DNA of 64,000 bases from Pseudomonas lini (lineage in GTDB: Bacteria > Pseudomonadota > Gammaproteobacteria > Pseudomonadales > Pseudomonadaceae): NCBI RefSeq assembly GCF_964063345.1, contig NZ_OZ061318.1, forward strand, positions 2,046,001 through 2,110,000. The letters run 5' to 3'. Positions 21,275 through 36,200 of the stretch are shown in pieces (position 1 is the stretch's first letter; every line of letters begins with the position of its first letter). Made by a program: the position numbers and the translations under genes. The notes under the pieces were generated by a model, which was not told the origin of the DNA, did not search any database, and was given only the letters and a program-made list of their open reading frames with translations.

Positions 21275-22641
21275 TAATGTTTCTCCAGACGGGTCCCGCA
21301 CAAAGCGGCGACGATGTTTTCCATCGCGGCGCTGCGCGAGCCCTTGATCAAAATAGTGGTGTTTGTGTCCTGCTCGGCTTCCAGGGCCTTGATCAGTTCA
21401 GCCTGAGTGCTGAAATGAAAGGCCTGCTCACCGAACGCGTTCACGGCGTGCGCCATCATTGGCCCCACGGCGTAAAGCGCGCAAACCTTGCCTCGGGCGT
21501 ACTCGCCCACATCACGATGCCCCTGCTCCGCCCACGCGCCCAACTCGCCGATATCCCCGAGCACCAAAACGGTGCGACCGGAAAAGCCGGCGAGTATATC
21601 AACGGCGGCGCACATGGAGGTGGGGTTTGCGTTGTATGTGTCATCGATCACGCGCATGCCGTTAGTCGCCAGTTGCGCGACGGTGCGGCCCTTGACCGGT
21701 TGCACGGCGCCCAGACCAGTGGCGATGCCGGGCTGCGACACGCCCAAGGCATGGGCGGCGGCGGCGGCGGCCATCGCATTGGCGACGTTATGGGTGCCGA
21801 GCAGGTTCAGTTGAACCCGTTCCACACCGTCAGGGCTGTGCAGGTTGAACGCCGGGCAACCGCGGGCATCGCGGTCCAGATCGCTGGCGTAGAAGTCGGC
21901 GCTGATGTTGCTCAGGGCAAACGTCAGCACTTTGCGACCGGCGGCTCGGGTTTTCCAGATTTCAAAAGCCTTATCGTCGAGATTCAGCACGGCGACGCCA
22001 TCGGCATCCAGCCCTTCGAGAATCTCGCCCTTGGCTTCAACGATTTTTTCCGGCCCGCCGAACTCGCCGACGTGGGCGGTCCCGGCGTTGTTGATGACAG
22101 CCACGTGCGGCTTGGTCATGCCGACGGTGTAGGCAATCTCGCCGAGCCGCGAAGCGCCGAGTTCGATCACCGCAGCGGTGTGTTCCGGCGCCAATTCGAG
22201 CAGGGTCAGCGGAGCGCCCAGGTCATTGTTCAGGTTGCCACGGGTCGCCAACACCGGACCGCGCGTGCGCAGGATGCTCGCGAGCATTTCCTTGACCGTG
22301 GTCTTGCCGCTGGAACCGGTGATGGCCACGACCGGCTGAGTGAACGCCGCACGGTTCATCGCGCCCAATTGGCCGAGGGCCTGGCGGGTGTCCTTGACCA
22401 GCAGTTGTGGCAGCGCGCTGTCGGCAACTTCGCGCTCGACCAAGGCACCCACGGCGCCTTTGGCGGCGACGTCATTGAGGTAGTCATGGCCATCAAAACG
22501 CGGGCCGGCCAGAGCAATAAACAGCTGGCCGGGCGTGATCGCGCGGCTGTCGATGCTAACGCCGTCGAAACTGGCGTCGCTGGCAATCAGACGGCCATTC
22601 AATGCGCCGGTCAGTTCGCTCAGTTTCAAGGCTTTAAGCAT
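21274..22641 (-). CDS. murF: UDP-MurNAc-tripeptide--D-alanyl-D-alanine ligase
   Basis: Mur ligase of 455 residues that adds the D-Ala-D-Ala dipeptide made by DdlB, finishing the pentapeptide. The N-terminal [20 protein letters not shown] block, P-loop [13 protein letters not shown] (about 108-120) and the [11 protein letters not shown] motif are diagnostic. The start overlaps the murE stop by 8 bp. Confidence 0.97.
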   Translation of the reverse strand: MLKALKLSELTGALNGRLIASDASFDGVSIDSRAITPGQLFIALAGPRFDGHDYLNDVAAKGAVGALVEREVADSALPQLLVKDTRQALGQLGAMNRAAFTQPVVAITGSSGKTTVKEMLASILRTRGPVLATRGNLNNDLGAPLTLLELAPEHTAAVIELGASRLGEIAYTVGMTKPHVAVINNAGTAHVGEFGGPEKIVEAKGEILEGLDADGVAVLNLDDKAFEIWKTRAAGRKVLTFALSNISADFYASDLDRDARGCPAFNLHSPDGVERVQLNLLGTHNVANAMAAAAAAHALGVSQPGIATGLGAVQPVKGRTVAQLATNGMRVIDDTYNANPTSMCAAVDILAGFSGRTVLVLGDIGELGAWAEQGHRDVGEYARGKVCALYAVGPMMAHAVNAFGEQAFHFSTQAELIKALEAEQDTNTTILIKGSRSAAMENIVAALCGTRLEKH

Positions 22642-24096
22642 GGGCCACCTCCCACGCGGTCAAGGCGTGATCGGCCTCGACCAGATCGGAGAAGGCGTGG
22701 CGCTCGCCGTTGATTTCCTGATAGTCCTCATGACCTTTACCGGCCAGGACAATCACGTCATCCGCCGAAGCGCCGGCGATCAACTGGGCAATCGCCTGGC
22801 CACGGCCAGCGACGAAGGCAACTTTATCCACAGCAGTGAAACCGGCGCGGATATCGTCGAAAATCACGGTCGGGTCTTCAGTGCGCGGGTTGTCATCGGT
22901 GACCAGTACGCCATCGGCCAGACGCTCGACCACTTCCGCCATCAGCGGACGCTTGCCACGATCGCGATCACCGCCGCAACCGAACAGGCACAGCAACCGG
23001 CCTTTGGCGTGAGGACGCAGGGCCATCAAGACTTTTTCCAGCGCGTCCGGCGTGTGGGCGTAATCGACTACCACCAATGGCTGGGTACCGCCGCCCAGGC
23101 GTTGCATGCGACCGGCCGGGCCTTCGAGTTTTGGCAGCACTTTGAGGATTTCGTCCAGCGCGTAGTCCAGCCCGAGCAAGGCGCCAACTGCGGCCAACAC
23201 ATTGCTCAGGTTGAAACGGCCGAGCAAGGTGCTGCGCAAATGGTGCTCGCCTTGCGGCGTGACCAGCGTGGCGCGCACGCCTTCGTCGTCGAACTGCGCT
23301 TGGCGGCAATAAAGGTAGGCGCTGGAATCTTCCAGGCTGTAAGTGATCAGTCGCGACTCGCCTTTATCGGCAGCCAGTTGCCGACCGAAATCGTCGTCCA
23401 GGTTGACCACCCGGCATTTCAGATCATTCCAGGCAAACAATTTGGCCTTGGTTTCGCCATAGGCCTGCATGGTGCCGTGGTAATCCAGATGATCGCGCGA
23501 CAGGTTGGTCATCACCGCCACATCGAACGCCAACGCAGTCACGCGGCCCTGATCCAGGCCATGGGAAGAGACTTCCATGGCCACGGCTTTGGCGCCGGCC
23601 TTTTTCAGGTCGGCGAGGGTCGCTTGTACCGCAATCGGGTTCGGCGTGGTGTGCAAACCGCTTTCCAGCGCGCCGTAGAAACCGGAGCCCAGAGTGCCGA
23701 CGATGCCGCAGTGTTGACCGAGCAGGTCAAGTGCCTGGGCGACCAATTGGGTCACGCTGGTCTTGCCGTTGGTACCGGTCACGCCAATCAGATTCAAGTG
23801 ACGGCTCGGCTCACCATAAAAACGCCCGGCGATGTCCGACAGCTGCGCCGCCAGGCCTTTGACCGGAATCAGTGGCACGTCGGTAATCGGCAGCACGGTC
23901 GCGCCTTCGACTTCATAAGCGACGGCAGCCGCGCCGCGCTGCAAGGCGTCGGCGATGTGCGCACGCCCGTCGAACTTGCCACCAGGGACCGCGAGAAACA
24001 GATCGCCTGCCCGTACGTTGCGACTGTCCAGCGCCAATTCGCGGATCAACAGATCGCGACCGGCGTGGGCGAAAATCTTGTTCAGGCTCAGCGACA

Positions 24097-24097
<1 letters not shown>
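22634..24097 (-). CDS. murE: UDP-MurNAc-L-Ala-D-Glu--meso-diaminopimelate ligase
   Basis: Mur ligase of 487 residues adding the third residue of the stem peptide. The P-loop GTNGKTS is at 108-114, and DNPR at 402-405 marks meso-diaminopimelate rather than lysine specificity, as expected in a Gram-negative. The start shares one base with the ftsI stop (TGATG). Confidence 0.97.
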
Positions 24098-26125
<2,028 letters not shown>

Positions 26126-26129
<4 letters not shown>

Positions 26130-27073
26130 CGCAACTTCTCCGCGACACGCATGATGGCGCTACGGGAACGTGGGTTGGCTTTGAGTTCGGCCTCGGAGGC
26201 GGACTGCGCTTTGCCATGAATTTTGATTTTCGGTTCGAAAGCGACATGACGCACCGGCAGGTTGCGCGGCAGGTTGTCGGCTTCGCCTTTCACCAGTTTG
26301 CGCATGAACAGTTTGACGATGCGGTCTTCCAGCGAGTGGAAGCTGATGACGACCAGACGGCCGCCCACTTCCAGGCATTCCAGCGCGGCTTCGAGGCCGG
26401 CTTCCAGATCGCCCAGTTCGTTGTTGACGTGAATACGCAGGCCCTGGAATGCACGGGTGGCCGGGTTCTTGCCCTTTTCCCATGCCGGGTTGGCGACTTT
26501 CAGCACTTCAGCCAAATCGCCAGTGCGCTCGAACGGCTTGATGTCGCGACGTTCGGCCACGGCACGCGCCATGCGACCGGAGAAACGCTCTTCGCCGTAT
26601 TGCTTGAACACCCGGGCGATTTCTTCCACCGGCGCGGTGTTGACGAACTCGGCTGCACTGATCCCGCGGGACGGGTCCATGCGCATGTCCAACGGACCGT
26701 CGTTGAGAAAACTGAAACCGCGTTCAGGGTCATCGAGCTGCGGCGAAGACACGCCGAGGTCGAGCAGAACGCCGCTGACCTTACCGGCCAGACCACGTTC
26801 GGCGACTTCCGAACCGAGCTCGGCAAAGCTGCGCTGCACAATGACAAAGCGGCCGTCTTCGGCCGCTAGCGTTTGCCCGGTGGCAATCGCTTGAGGATCT
26901 TTGTCGAATCCGAGCAACCGACCATCAGGCCCGAGCTGGCTGAGAATCAACCGACTGTGGCCGCCACGTCCGAACGTACCGTCCAGATAGCAGCCATCAG
27001 GACGTACGGCGAGAGCCTCGACGGCTTCGTCAAGCAGTACGGTGATGTGGTTAAAGCCGCTATCAATAGTCAC
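26126..27073 (-). CDS. rsmH: 16S rRNA (cytosine1402-N4)-methyltransferase
   Basis: SAM-dependent methyltransferase of 315 residues, old name MraW. The SAM-binding loop [10 protein letters not shown] is at 31-40, with [13 protein letters not shown] and the C-terminal [14 protein letters not shown] motif. It modifies the same nucleotide, C1402, that RsmI (encoded at 28307) methylates on the ribose. ATGA overlaps at both ends (with mraZ and ftsL). Confidence 0.97.
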
Positions 27074-27525
27074 AGGATTAAATCACGCAGTTCATCAGGC
27101 ATGGCGCCCGGTTGTTGAATAGCAGCCAGGTCAGCGGCAGAAACCGCATTCCAGGCATCCTCGTCCCACAATTGGAACTTGTTCAGTTGGCCTACCAACA
27201 TTGCGCGCTTATCCAACTTGGCATATTCGCGAAGACGTGGCGGAACCAGAAAACGACCACTGCCATCGAGCTCGAGGTCGACGGCATTACCAATCAGTAA
27301 ACGTTGCAAGCGGCGGTTCTCTTCGCGAAGCGAAGGCAGTGCGCGCAGTTTGGTTTCAATAATTTCCCACTCATCGAGGGGATAAACACACAAACACGGA
27401 TCAACGGCATCGATGGTGACGATTAATTGACCGGAACTTCGCGAAACCAGCTCGTCACGGTACCGGCTCGGCATAGCGAGACGGCCCTTTGCATCGAGAC
27501 TGATAGCGTTAGCTCCGCGAAACAC
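27070..27525 (-). CDS. mraZ: Transcriptional regulator MraZ
   Basis: A 151-residue double SpoVT/AbrB-type DNA-binding protein and first gene of the dcw cluster. Two repeats of the fold are seen ([20 protein letters not shown] and, later, [20 protein letters not shown]). In E. coli MraZ binds direct repeats upstream of its own gene and represses the cluster; similar boxes are found here at 27568-27593. Confidence 0.97.
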   Translation of the reverse strand: MFRGANAISLDAKGRLAMPSRYRDELVSRSSGQLIVTIDAVDPCLCVYPLDEWEIIETKLRALPSLREENRRLQRLLIGNAVDLELDGSGRFLVPPRLREYAKLDKRAMLVGQLNKFQLWDEDAWNAVSAADLAAIQQPGAMPDELRDLIL

Positions 27526-27567
27526 GTCAGCGCTTCTCCAAATATTAGCGTTTTACGCTCAAAAAAC

Positions 27568-27593
27568 CCACTTCATGCCACTTTCCGCCACTT
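27568..27593 (-). promoter_or_regulatory. Three MraZ-type boxes at exact 10-bp spacing
   Basis: AAGTGG occurs three times on the minus strand at 27593-27588, 27583-27578 and 27573-27568, each 10 bp apart, so all face the same side of the helix. E. coli MraZ binds TGGGN repeats with the same 10-bp period. The boxes begin at the predicted start point of the promoter at 27600-27629, a position fitting repression. Confidence 0.8.
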
Positions 27594-27599
27594 GCGCAC

Positions 27600-27629
27600 A
27601 CTATAGGAATGCGCCCACCACACCGTCAA
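27600..27629 (-). promoter_or_regulatory. Sigma-70 promoter of mraZ and the dcw cluster
   Basis: On the minus strand, TTGACG (27629-27624) and TATAGT (27605-27600) are separated by 18 bp, close to consensus. The predicted start near 27593 would leave a leader of about 70 nt that contains the MraZ boxes. Confidence 0.8.
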
Positions 27630-27803
27630 GGCGCGGATTAAAGGAAAAGCCTTACAGAACGGAGATTTAGGAGCGCAAAAGGAGGGTTAACGAGAATCTG
27701 ACGGATGAATTCGCTCAATAACTTGAATCAGCACAGAAGGCTGCGTTCAGAAGTTAAAGTAGTTTGTTAAGAGTAAGATTTTTTCGGTATTACAAAAGCG
27801 CTT

Positions 27804-27866
27804 CTGCTATTGATTCAGCAGGGAGGGAAATTGCCATTACGCACATCGCTGCCAATGACTCGGCAG
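27804..27866. repeat. Two related short hairpins with one compensatory pair change
   Basis: CTGCT-ATTGATTC-AGCAG at 27804-27821 and CTGCC-AATGACTC-GGCAG at 27849-27866 are similar along their whole length and start 45 bp apart. The closing base pair changes T-A to C-G, keeping the stem. Each is followed by a GGAGGGAAA/AGAGGAAAA purine tract. A weaker third match (TTGAATCAGCA) lies at 27724. They lie in the AT-rich 27630-27880 gap between mraZ and rnpB, where I see no gene. Confidence 0.45.
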
Positions 27867-27881
27867 AGAGGAAAAAAAGGT

Positions 27882-28235
27882 GGAGAGTCGATCTGTAAGC
27901 CGGGTTCTGTCTTGAACAGTCATTCGTCTACGATGGCCATCACTGGACATCTTTAGCAACCTACCCGGTCCCAGCGCGGGCCACGCCTTGGGACCCTATT
28001 TGGTCTTGCTCCAAGTGGGGTTTACCTAGCCACGAACTGTTGCCAGACGTGCGGTGCGCTCTTACCGCACCTTTTCACCCTTACCGGCGCCGAAGCGCTT
28101 AGGCGGTTATTTTCTGTGGCACTTTCCGTAGGCTCACGCCTCCCAGGCATTACCTGGCACTTCGCCCTATGGAGCCCGGACTTTCCTCCCCCCCCTAATT
28201 TTCATAGAGGGCAGCGACTGTCCGATCGACTCTCC
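27882..28235 (-). ncRNA. rnpB: RNase P RNA (class A)
   Basis: The catalytic RNA that matures tRNA 5' ends. The terminal P1 helix is a perfect 12-bp match (GGAGAGTCGATC at the 5' end against GATCGACTCTCC at the 3' end). The 3' end carries AGAACCCGGCTTACAGATCG, and the body has the conserved AAATAGGGTCCCA-type and GCCCTATG-type blocks of bacterial class A RNA. Seven T residues follow the 3' P1 strand, so P1 can act as terminator. The length of about 354 nt is usual for Pseudomonas. Exact mature ends are estimated from P1. Confidence 0.96.
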
Positions 28236-28242
28236 GCCGCGA

Positions 28243-28271
28243 AGATTAACGGCAGAGCGGCCGAAGAACAA
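28243..28271 (-). promoter_or_regulatory. Promoter of rnpB
   Basis: TTGTTC (28271-28266) and TAATCT (28248-28243) on the minus strand are 17 bp apart, and the -10 ends 7 bp before the predicted RNA 5' end. Confidence 0.7.
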
Positions 28272-28306
28272 GCGCTAAAAGCCTCTGGCCAGCGCTGCAT
28301 GTCGGT

Positions 28307-29212
28307 TTACTCGCCCTTCTGTTTATCCAGCGCGACCTGATAGAGCACGTTCTTGCGTTCGCCGGTAATTTGCGCGGCCAATGCCGCCGCACGCTTGAGC
28401 GGCATCTCTTCAAGTAACAGGTTGAGAATACGCATGGCTTCACTGCTGACAGCGTCTTCGGTTTCGGGGGCAGACCAGCCCGCCACCAACACCACACACT
28501 CGCCACGCTGTTGATTGCTGTCCGATTCGACGAACTCGCGCAACTCGGCCAACGGCAGGCCTTTGAGTGTTTCGAAAGTCTTGGTCAGTTCCCGCGCCAG
28601 TAACGCCGGACGCTCGCCACCAAATACCAGTTCCATGTCTTGCAGGCACTCGAGGATACGGTGCGGGGCCTCATAGAAAATCAGCGTGCGCGGTTCTTCT
28701 TTAACAAGTTCCAGACGAGCGCGTCGGCCGACAGCCTTGGCCGGCAAAAACCCTTCGAAGATGAAACGGTCGGACGGCAGCCCAGCCGCCGACAACGCCG
28801 CAATCAATGCACACGCCCCCGGAACCGGCACCACATTGATTCCCGCGGCACGGGCCTGACGCACCAGGTGATAACCCGGATCGGAAATCAGGGGTGTCCC
28901 GGCGTCGGAAATCAGCGCCACATCGTCGCCGGCCAGCAGACGCGTGATAAAGCGGTTACCCTCTTCTCGCTCGTTGTGTTCATGGCAGGCCGCCAGCGGC
29001 GTTGGAATACCGAAATGCTGCATCAATCGCTGGGAATGACGAGTATCTTCGGCCGCGATCAAAGCGACGTCGCGCAGAATTTTCAGCGCCCGCGCACTGA
29101 TATCGTCCAGGTTGCCGATGGGCGTCGCCACCACATAAAGCGAGCCAGCAGCGGAATTCAAAGCACCTGGAGCAGTCAAAGCGCACACCTCATGATCGGT
29201 AAAAAGCGGCAT
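28307..29212 (-). CDS. rsmI: 16S rRNA (cytidine1402-2'-O)-methyltransferase
   Basis: Tetrapyrrole-methylase-fold enzyme of about 301 residues, old name YraL. LYVVATPIGNLDDIS, AAEDTRHSQRLM, LISDAGTPLISDPG and VPVPGACALIAALSAAGLP are the family's SAM-binding blocks. The ATG at 29212 is used; a TTG or GTG about 10 codons further in (before TAPGAL) could be the real start because the first dozen residues are not conserved. It is divergent from lpoA, as rsmI (yraL) is in E. coli. Confidence 0.95.
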   Translation of the reverse strand: MPLFTDHEVCALTAPGALNSAAGSLYVVATPIGNLDDISARALKILRDVALIAAEDTRHSQRLMQHFGIPTPLAACHEHNEREEGNRFITRLLAGDDVALISDAGTPLISDPGYHLVRQARAAGINVVPVPGACALIAALSAAGLPSDRFIFEGFLPAKAVGRRARLELVKEEPRTLIFYEAPHRILECLQDMELVFGGERPALLARELTKTFETLKGLPLAELREFVESDSNQQRGECVVLVAGWSAPETEDAVSSEAMRILNLLLEEMPLKRAAALAAQITGERKNVLYQVALDKQKGE

Positions 29213-29389
29213 TGTAGCGCGTAGCGGCGCTTGCGATACGTCTCACCCTCCCCGGGTTTTCCAGCCTTTTGTGCAGTACTGCAACATTTGCACGAGCTAA
29301 ATTGATCGATTCACGCCAGTAACATCGCGCCCCGGCCAGTGCTTGGGTACAATTCCACGCTAATTTGATCGAGTATCAGGAACACTTAC

Positions 29390-31200
29390 ATGATCGCTTG
29401 CCTGCGGCTGTTCACTGCCCTCTGCCTCGCTGCCTTGCTGGCGGCTTGCGCCAGCTCGCCCTCCTCCAGCCTTGGCGAACTTCCACGGACCCCGGACGCC
29501 AGTATCGAGCAACTGCTCGAACAGGCCACTAAAAGCAAAGATCCGGAAAAAGCCGCTCTGTTGCGCTTGAGCGCAGCAGACCTGGCTTATCGTCAGGGCA
29601 ATGCCGGCCAGTCCGCGCAAATCCTGCAACAGGTCCCGGTGGAACAACTCAAGCCTGGCCAACAAGTTTTCGCCAGCACCCTGGCGGCTGAACTGGCCAT
29701 GACCCGCAATCAGCCCAAAGCGGCGCTGACGGCCCTGAGCCATCCGAGCCTGCAACGCCTGAGCGAACTGCCCGTCGAACAACAGGTTCGCACCGGCACC
29801 GTTCATGCTCGCGCCCTTGAGGCCGACGGCCAGACCCTGGCCGCCGCACGGGAGCGCATCTTTATTGCCCCGATGCTTGAAGGTGAAGCAGCCAGCAAAA
29901 ACCACGAAGCGATCTGGACCCTGATCGCTTCGCTGCCGACCGATCAATTGCAGCCGACCACCGACGACGACCTCGGCGGCTGGATACGTCTGGCGCTGGC
30001 AGTGAAAACAGCCGGCACCCTGGAACAGCAGCAAGCCGCGATCGACACCTGGCGCGAACAGAATCCAAAGCACCCGGCTGCCATCCAGCTGCCGTTGCCA
30101 CTGACCAAACTCAAGGAACTGGCCAGCCAGCCCCTGAGCAAGATCGCCCTGCTGCTGCCGCAAGACGGCCCACTGGGGACGGTTGGCAAAGCACTGCGCG
30201 AAGGCTTCATGGCCGCTCACTACCAGGCGCAACAAGCCGGGCAGAAGCCGCCAGCCATCGAGTTCTATGACAGCTCGCGTCTGACCTCCCTCGACGAGTT
30301 CTATCGCAAGGCCCAGGCTGATGGCGTGCAACTGGTGGTCGGCCCGCTGGAGAAGCCGCTGGTCAAACAGCTCAGCGCGCGCCCGCAACTGCCGATCACT
30401 ACCCTGGCGCTGAACTACAGCGAAGGCGAACAAGGTCCGGCCCAACTGTTCCAGTTCGGCCTTGCCGCTGAAGACGAAGCCCGCGAAGTGTCCCGTCGTG
30501 CGCGCGCCGATGGCCTGCACCGCGCCGCCATCATGGTGCCGAAAGGCGAATGGGGTGATCGCGTACTCAGGGCATTCAGCCAGGATTGGCAAGCCAACGG
30601 TGGCAGCATCGTCGCTACCGAACGCGTCGACCAGCCAGTGCAACTGGCCCAGCAGATTGCCGACATGTTCCAGTTGCGCCAGAGCGAAGGCCGCGCCAAG
30701 AGCCTGCAAAGCACCGTTGGCTCGCAGGTTGCCGCCCAACCTTCGCGTCGTCAGGACATCGAGTTCATCTTCCTGGCCGCGACGCCGCAACAGGCTCAAC
30801 AGATCAAACCGACCCTGAACTTCCAGTACGCGGGGGACGTGCCGGTTTACGCCACCTCCCACGTGTTCAGCGCCAGTGGCGACCAGAACCAGTACAACGA
30901 CATGAACGGTATTCGCTTCTGCGAAACCCCATGGCTGCTGGATGCCAACGACCCGCTGCGCAAACAAGTCACTGCACAATGGCCACAAGCCGGCGGCAGC
31001 CTGGGCCGTCTGTATGCGATGGGCGTTGACGCCTATCGTCTGGCACCGCGCCTGGGGCAACTCAAGGCCTTGCCGGACAGCCGCATCCAGGGTCAATCGG
31101 GCAGCCTGGGCATGACTCAGAATCAACGGGTCGAGCGTCAGTTGCCATGGGCAGAATTCACCAACGGTCAGGTTCAACGCCTGCCGGACACCTCGCGCTG

Positions 31201-31201
<1 letters not shown>
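29390..31201 (+). CDS. lpoA: Penicillin-binding protein activator LpoA (LppC family lipoprotein)
   Basis: A 603-residue outer-membrane lipoprotein. The signal peptide ends in lipobox LLAAC with lipidated Cys20. An N-terminal TPR-like domain (about 30-250) precedes a periplasmic-binding-protein-like domain (about 255-595, starting KIALLLPQDGPLGTVG). In E. coli LpoA activates PBP1A from the outer membrane. The length fits the family. Its TGA shares a base with the yraN start (TGATG), and four genes run on from it with little space. Confidence 0.93.
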
Positions 31202-32836
<1,635 letters not shown>

Positions 32837-32875
32837 TCGGCTTGTTGCAGATGGCGCCCATGCTGGGCGCACCAT

Positions 32876-32910
32876 AAAAAAACCCGCTGAAATCACTTCA
32901 GCGGGTTTTT
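32876..32910. terminator. Bidirectional terminator between dolP and the NIF3-like gene
   Basis: AAAAAACCCGCTGAA and TTCAGCGGGTTTTT close a 5-nt loop. A and T runs on both flanks let it serve both convergent genes. Confidence 0.9.
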
Positions 32911-32930
32911 CATTTCAACGGCCAGGAAGA

Positions 32931-33242
32931 TCAGAAATCTTCCAACCGCCACACCTCGTAAGCCGGCGTCTCATAGGGGTGACTCTCTTTCAGAGCCAAC
33001 ACCACCGCCCGAATCAACTCATCGCTGACCACAAGCTCAACCTTCCATTCCTCAACCTGCTCGACCTGCCCCGCCTCACCAATAAACGGCTGACTGCCAT
33101 CCAGTGGACGAAACTGACCCAACCCGAACACCTGCCACGCACAGTGGTCATAAGCCCCGATCCGCCCGCCACCGGCAGCGAACACAGCACTCTTGACCAC
33201 CTCGACATGACTGGCCGGAACAAAAAAGACAAGCTTATGCAT
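32931..33242 (-). CDS. Small NIF3/YqfO-type domain protein
   Basis: A 103-residue protein resembling the PII/CutA-like domain found inserted in YqfO/NIF3 proteins: MHKLVFFVPASHVEVVKSAVFAAGGGRIGAY opens it and SHPYETPAYEVWRLEDF closes it. Stand-alone copies are common in Pseudomonas; their function is not established. It lies 5 bp beyond the purL stop and may share its transcript. Confidence 0.8.
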   Translation of the reverse strand: MHKLVFFVPASHVEVVKSAVFAAGGGRIGAYDHCAWQVFGLGQFRPLDGSQPFIGEAGQVEQVEEWKVELVVSDELIRAVVLALKESHPYETPAYEVWRLEDF

Positions 33243-33247
33243 GGCGC

Positions 33248-36200
33248 TTAGTTAACCCACACGCGAGCATTACGGAACATACGCATCCAAGGTGCGTCTT
33301 CGTTCCAGTCTTCCGAACGCCACGAGTTCTGCACCGCGCGGAATACACGCTCCGGGTGCGGCATCATGATGGTCACGCGACCGTCACGGCTGGTCAAACC
33401 GGTGATCCCGCGCGGCGAGCCGTTCGGGTTGGCCGGGTAGTTTTCGGTGACCTTGCCGTGGTTGTCGACGAAACGCATCGCCACGCAACCCGACAGATCA
33501 GCTTCCAGCAACGCTTCTTCACTGGCGAACTCGGCATGGCCTTCACCGTGCGCGATGGCGATCGGCATGCGCGAACCGGCCATGCCCTGCAAGAAGATCG
33601 AGTTCGATTCCTGGATCTGTACCATCGCCACGCGAGCTTCAAACTGCTCGGAACGGTTACGCACGAAGTGCGGCCAGAACTCGCTGCCCGGGATCAGCTC
33701 GTGCAGGTTGGACATCATCTGGCAACCGTTGCACACGCCGAGGGTGAAGCTGTCGTTACGTTCGAAGAAGCCCTGGAAGGCATCGCGAGCGCGGCTGTTG
33801 AACAGCGCGGACTTGGCCCAGCCTTCGCCGGCACCCAGTACGTCACCGTAGGAGAAACCGCCGCAAGCCACCAGACCTTTGAACTCGTTCAGGTCGACAC
33901 GGCCGGCCAGAATGTCGCTCATGTGTACGTCGATCGCGTTGAAACCGGCGCGGTCGAACGCAGCCGCCATTTCCACCTGACCGTTGACGCCCTGCTCACG
34001 CAGCACGGCAACCTGTGGGCGGATGCCTTTCTTGATGTAAGGCGCGGCAACGTCCTGGTTGACGTCGTAGCTGAGCTTGACGCTCAGGCCCGGGTTGTCT
34101 TCTTCCAGCAGCACGTCGAATTCTTGTTCGGCGCAGTCGGCGTTATCACGCAGACGCTGGATCTGGTAGCTGGTTTCAGCCCACTGACGTTGCAGCAGAC
34201 GACGCTGACCTTCGAACACGGTGTCGCCGTTGAACGTGATGCTGATCTCGCCGTTGTTCATCGGCTGACCGATCACCGACACGCAGTCACCCAGGCCCGC
34301 TGCGCTGAACTGCGCGAGGATGTCTGGAGTGGCGTCCTGGCGAACCTGGATCACAGCGCCCAGTTCTTCGTTGAACAGGATCGCGGCGATGTCGGCGGAG
34401 GTTTCTGCCAGACCGTCGAGGTTCAGGCTCAGACCGCAATGACCGGCGAAGGCCATTTCTACGACGCTGGTCAGCAAACCGCCGTCGGAACGGTCGTGGT
34501 AGGCCAGCAAATGACCGTCGGCGTTGAGGCCCTGGATCACGGCGAAGAAGGCTTTCAGGTCTTCGGCGTCATCGACGTCCGGAGCCTGCTTGCCGAGTTT
34601 GCCGTGAACCTGAGCGAGAATCGAAGCGCCCATGCGATTCTGACCGCGACCGAGGTCGATCAGGATCAGGTCGGTGGTGCCCTTGTCCATGCGCAGTTGC
34701 GGGGTCATGGTCTGACGGATGTCAGCCACGGGCGCGAAACCGGTCACGATCAGCGACATCGGCGAAGTCACAGTCTTGTCGACGCCTTCGTCGTTCCAGC
34801 GGGTGGCCATGGACATCGAGTCCTTGCCCACCGGAATGGTGATGCCGAGGTCCGGGCACAATTCCATGCCGACTGCTTTCACGGTGTCGTACAGACGCGC
34901 GTCTTCACCCGGGTGGCCGGCGGCGGACATCCAGTTCGCCGACAGTTTGATGTCGGAAATTTTGGCGATGCGCGACGCCGCGATGTTGGTCAGGGTTTCG
35001 CCGATGGCCATGCGGCCCGACGCCGGAGCGTCCAGCAGCGCCAGCGGAGTACGCTCGCCCATGGCCATGGCTTCACCGGTGTAGACGTCGAAGCTGGTGG
35101 CGGTGACAGCAACGTCGGCCACCGGAACCTGCCACGGGCCGACCATCTGATCACGGGCCACGAGGCCGGTGATGGTGCGGTCGCCGATGGTGATCAAGAA
35201 GCTTTTGCTGGCCACGGCCGGGTGATGCAGAACACGCTCGACGCAGTCGGCGATCTCGAGAGTCGACGGATCGAAATCGTCGCCCAGCTCGTTTTCGCGA
35301 ACGGCCGAACGGTGCATGCGCGGGGCTTTGCCCAGCAGCACTTCGAGCGGCATGTCCACCGGGCTGTTGCCGAAGTGGCTATCCGTGACAGTAAGCTGCG
35401 GTTCGGCAGTGGCTTCGCCGACCACGGCAAACGGGCAACGCTCGCGTTCGCAGATCGCCTGGAAGCGTTCGAAGTCCGCAGGGCCGACCGCCAGAACGTA
35501 GCGTTCCTGGGATTCGTTACTCCAGATTTCGTGCGGGGCCATGCCCGGCTCGTCGTTTGGAATATTGCGCAGTTCGAAGCGACCGCCACGGTTGCCGTCG
35601 TTGACCAGTTCCGGGAAGGCGTTGGACAGACCGCCGGCACCCACGTCGTGGATGAAGCTGATCGGGTTCTTGTCACCCAACTGCCAGCAACGGTCGATGA
35701 CTTCCTGGCAGCGACGTTCCATTTCCGGGTTTTCGCGCTGTACGGAGGCGAAGTCCAGATCCGCCGAGCTGGTGCCGGTGGCCATGGAAGAGGCAGCACC
35801 GCCGCCCAGGCCGATGAGCATCGCCGGGCCGCCGAGCACGATCAGCTTGGAGCCGACGGTGATCTCGCCTTTCTGTACGTGTTCGGCACGGATGTTACCC
35901 ATGCCGCCGGCCAGCATGATCGGCTTGTGGTAACCGCGAACTTCGTCGCCACGCGGGGTGGTGATCGATTGTTCGAAGGTACGGAAGTAGCCAGTCAGGG
36001 CTGGACGACCGAATTCGTTGTTGAACGCGGCGCCACCCAGTGGGCCTTCGATCATGATGTCCAGCGCGGTAACGATGCGCTCAGGCTTGCCGTACGGCAC
36101 TTCCCACGGCTGTTCGAAGCCCGGGATCTGCAGGTTGGACACGGTGAAACCGGTCAGGCCAGCCTTTGGCTTGGCGCCGCGACCGGTTGCACCTTCGTCG

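Noticed and set aside
27882..28235. T-box or riboswitch in the conserved block near 28000
   Set aside because: The conserved blocks and P1 pairing identify it as RNase P RNA instead.
28116..28340. Open frames overlapping the RNase P RNA
   Set aside because: The sequence is a structured RNA with a perfect P1 helix; the frames are chance.
29272..29283. TGCAGTACTGCA palindrome in the rsmI-lpoA divergent region
   Set aside because: Twelve bases are short for a claim and I could not tie it to a known regulator; noted but not called.
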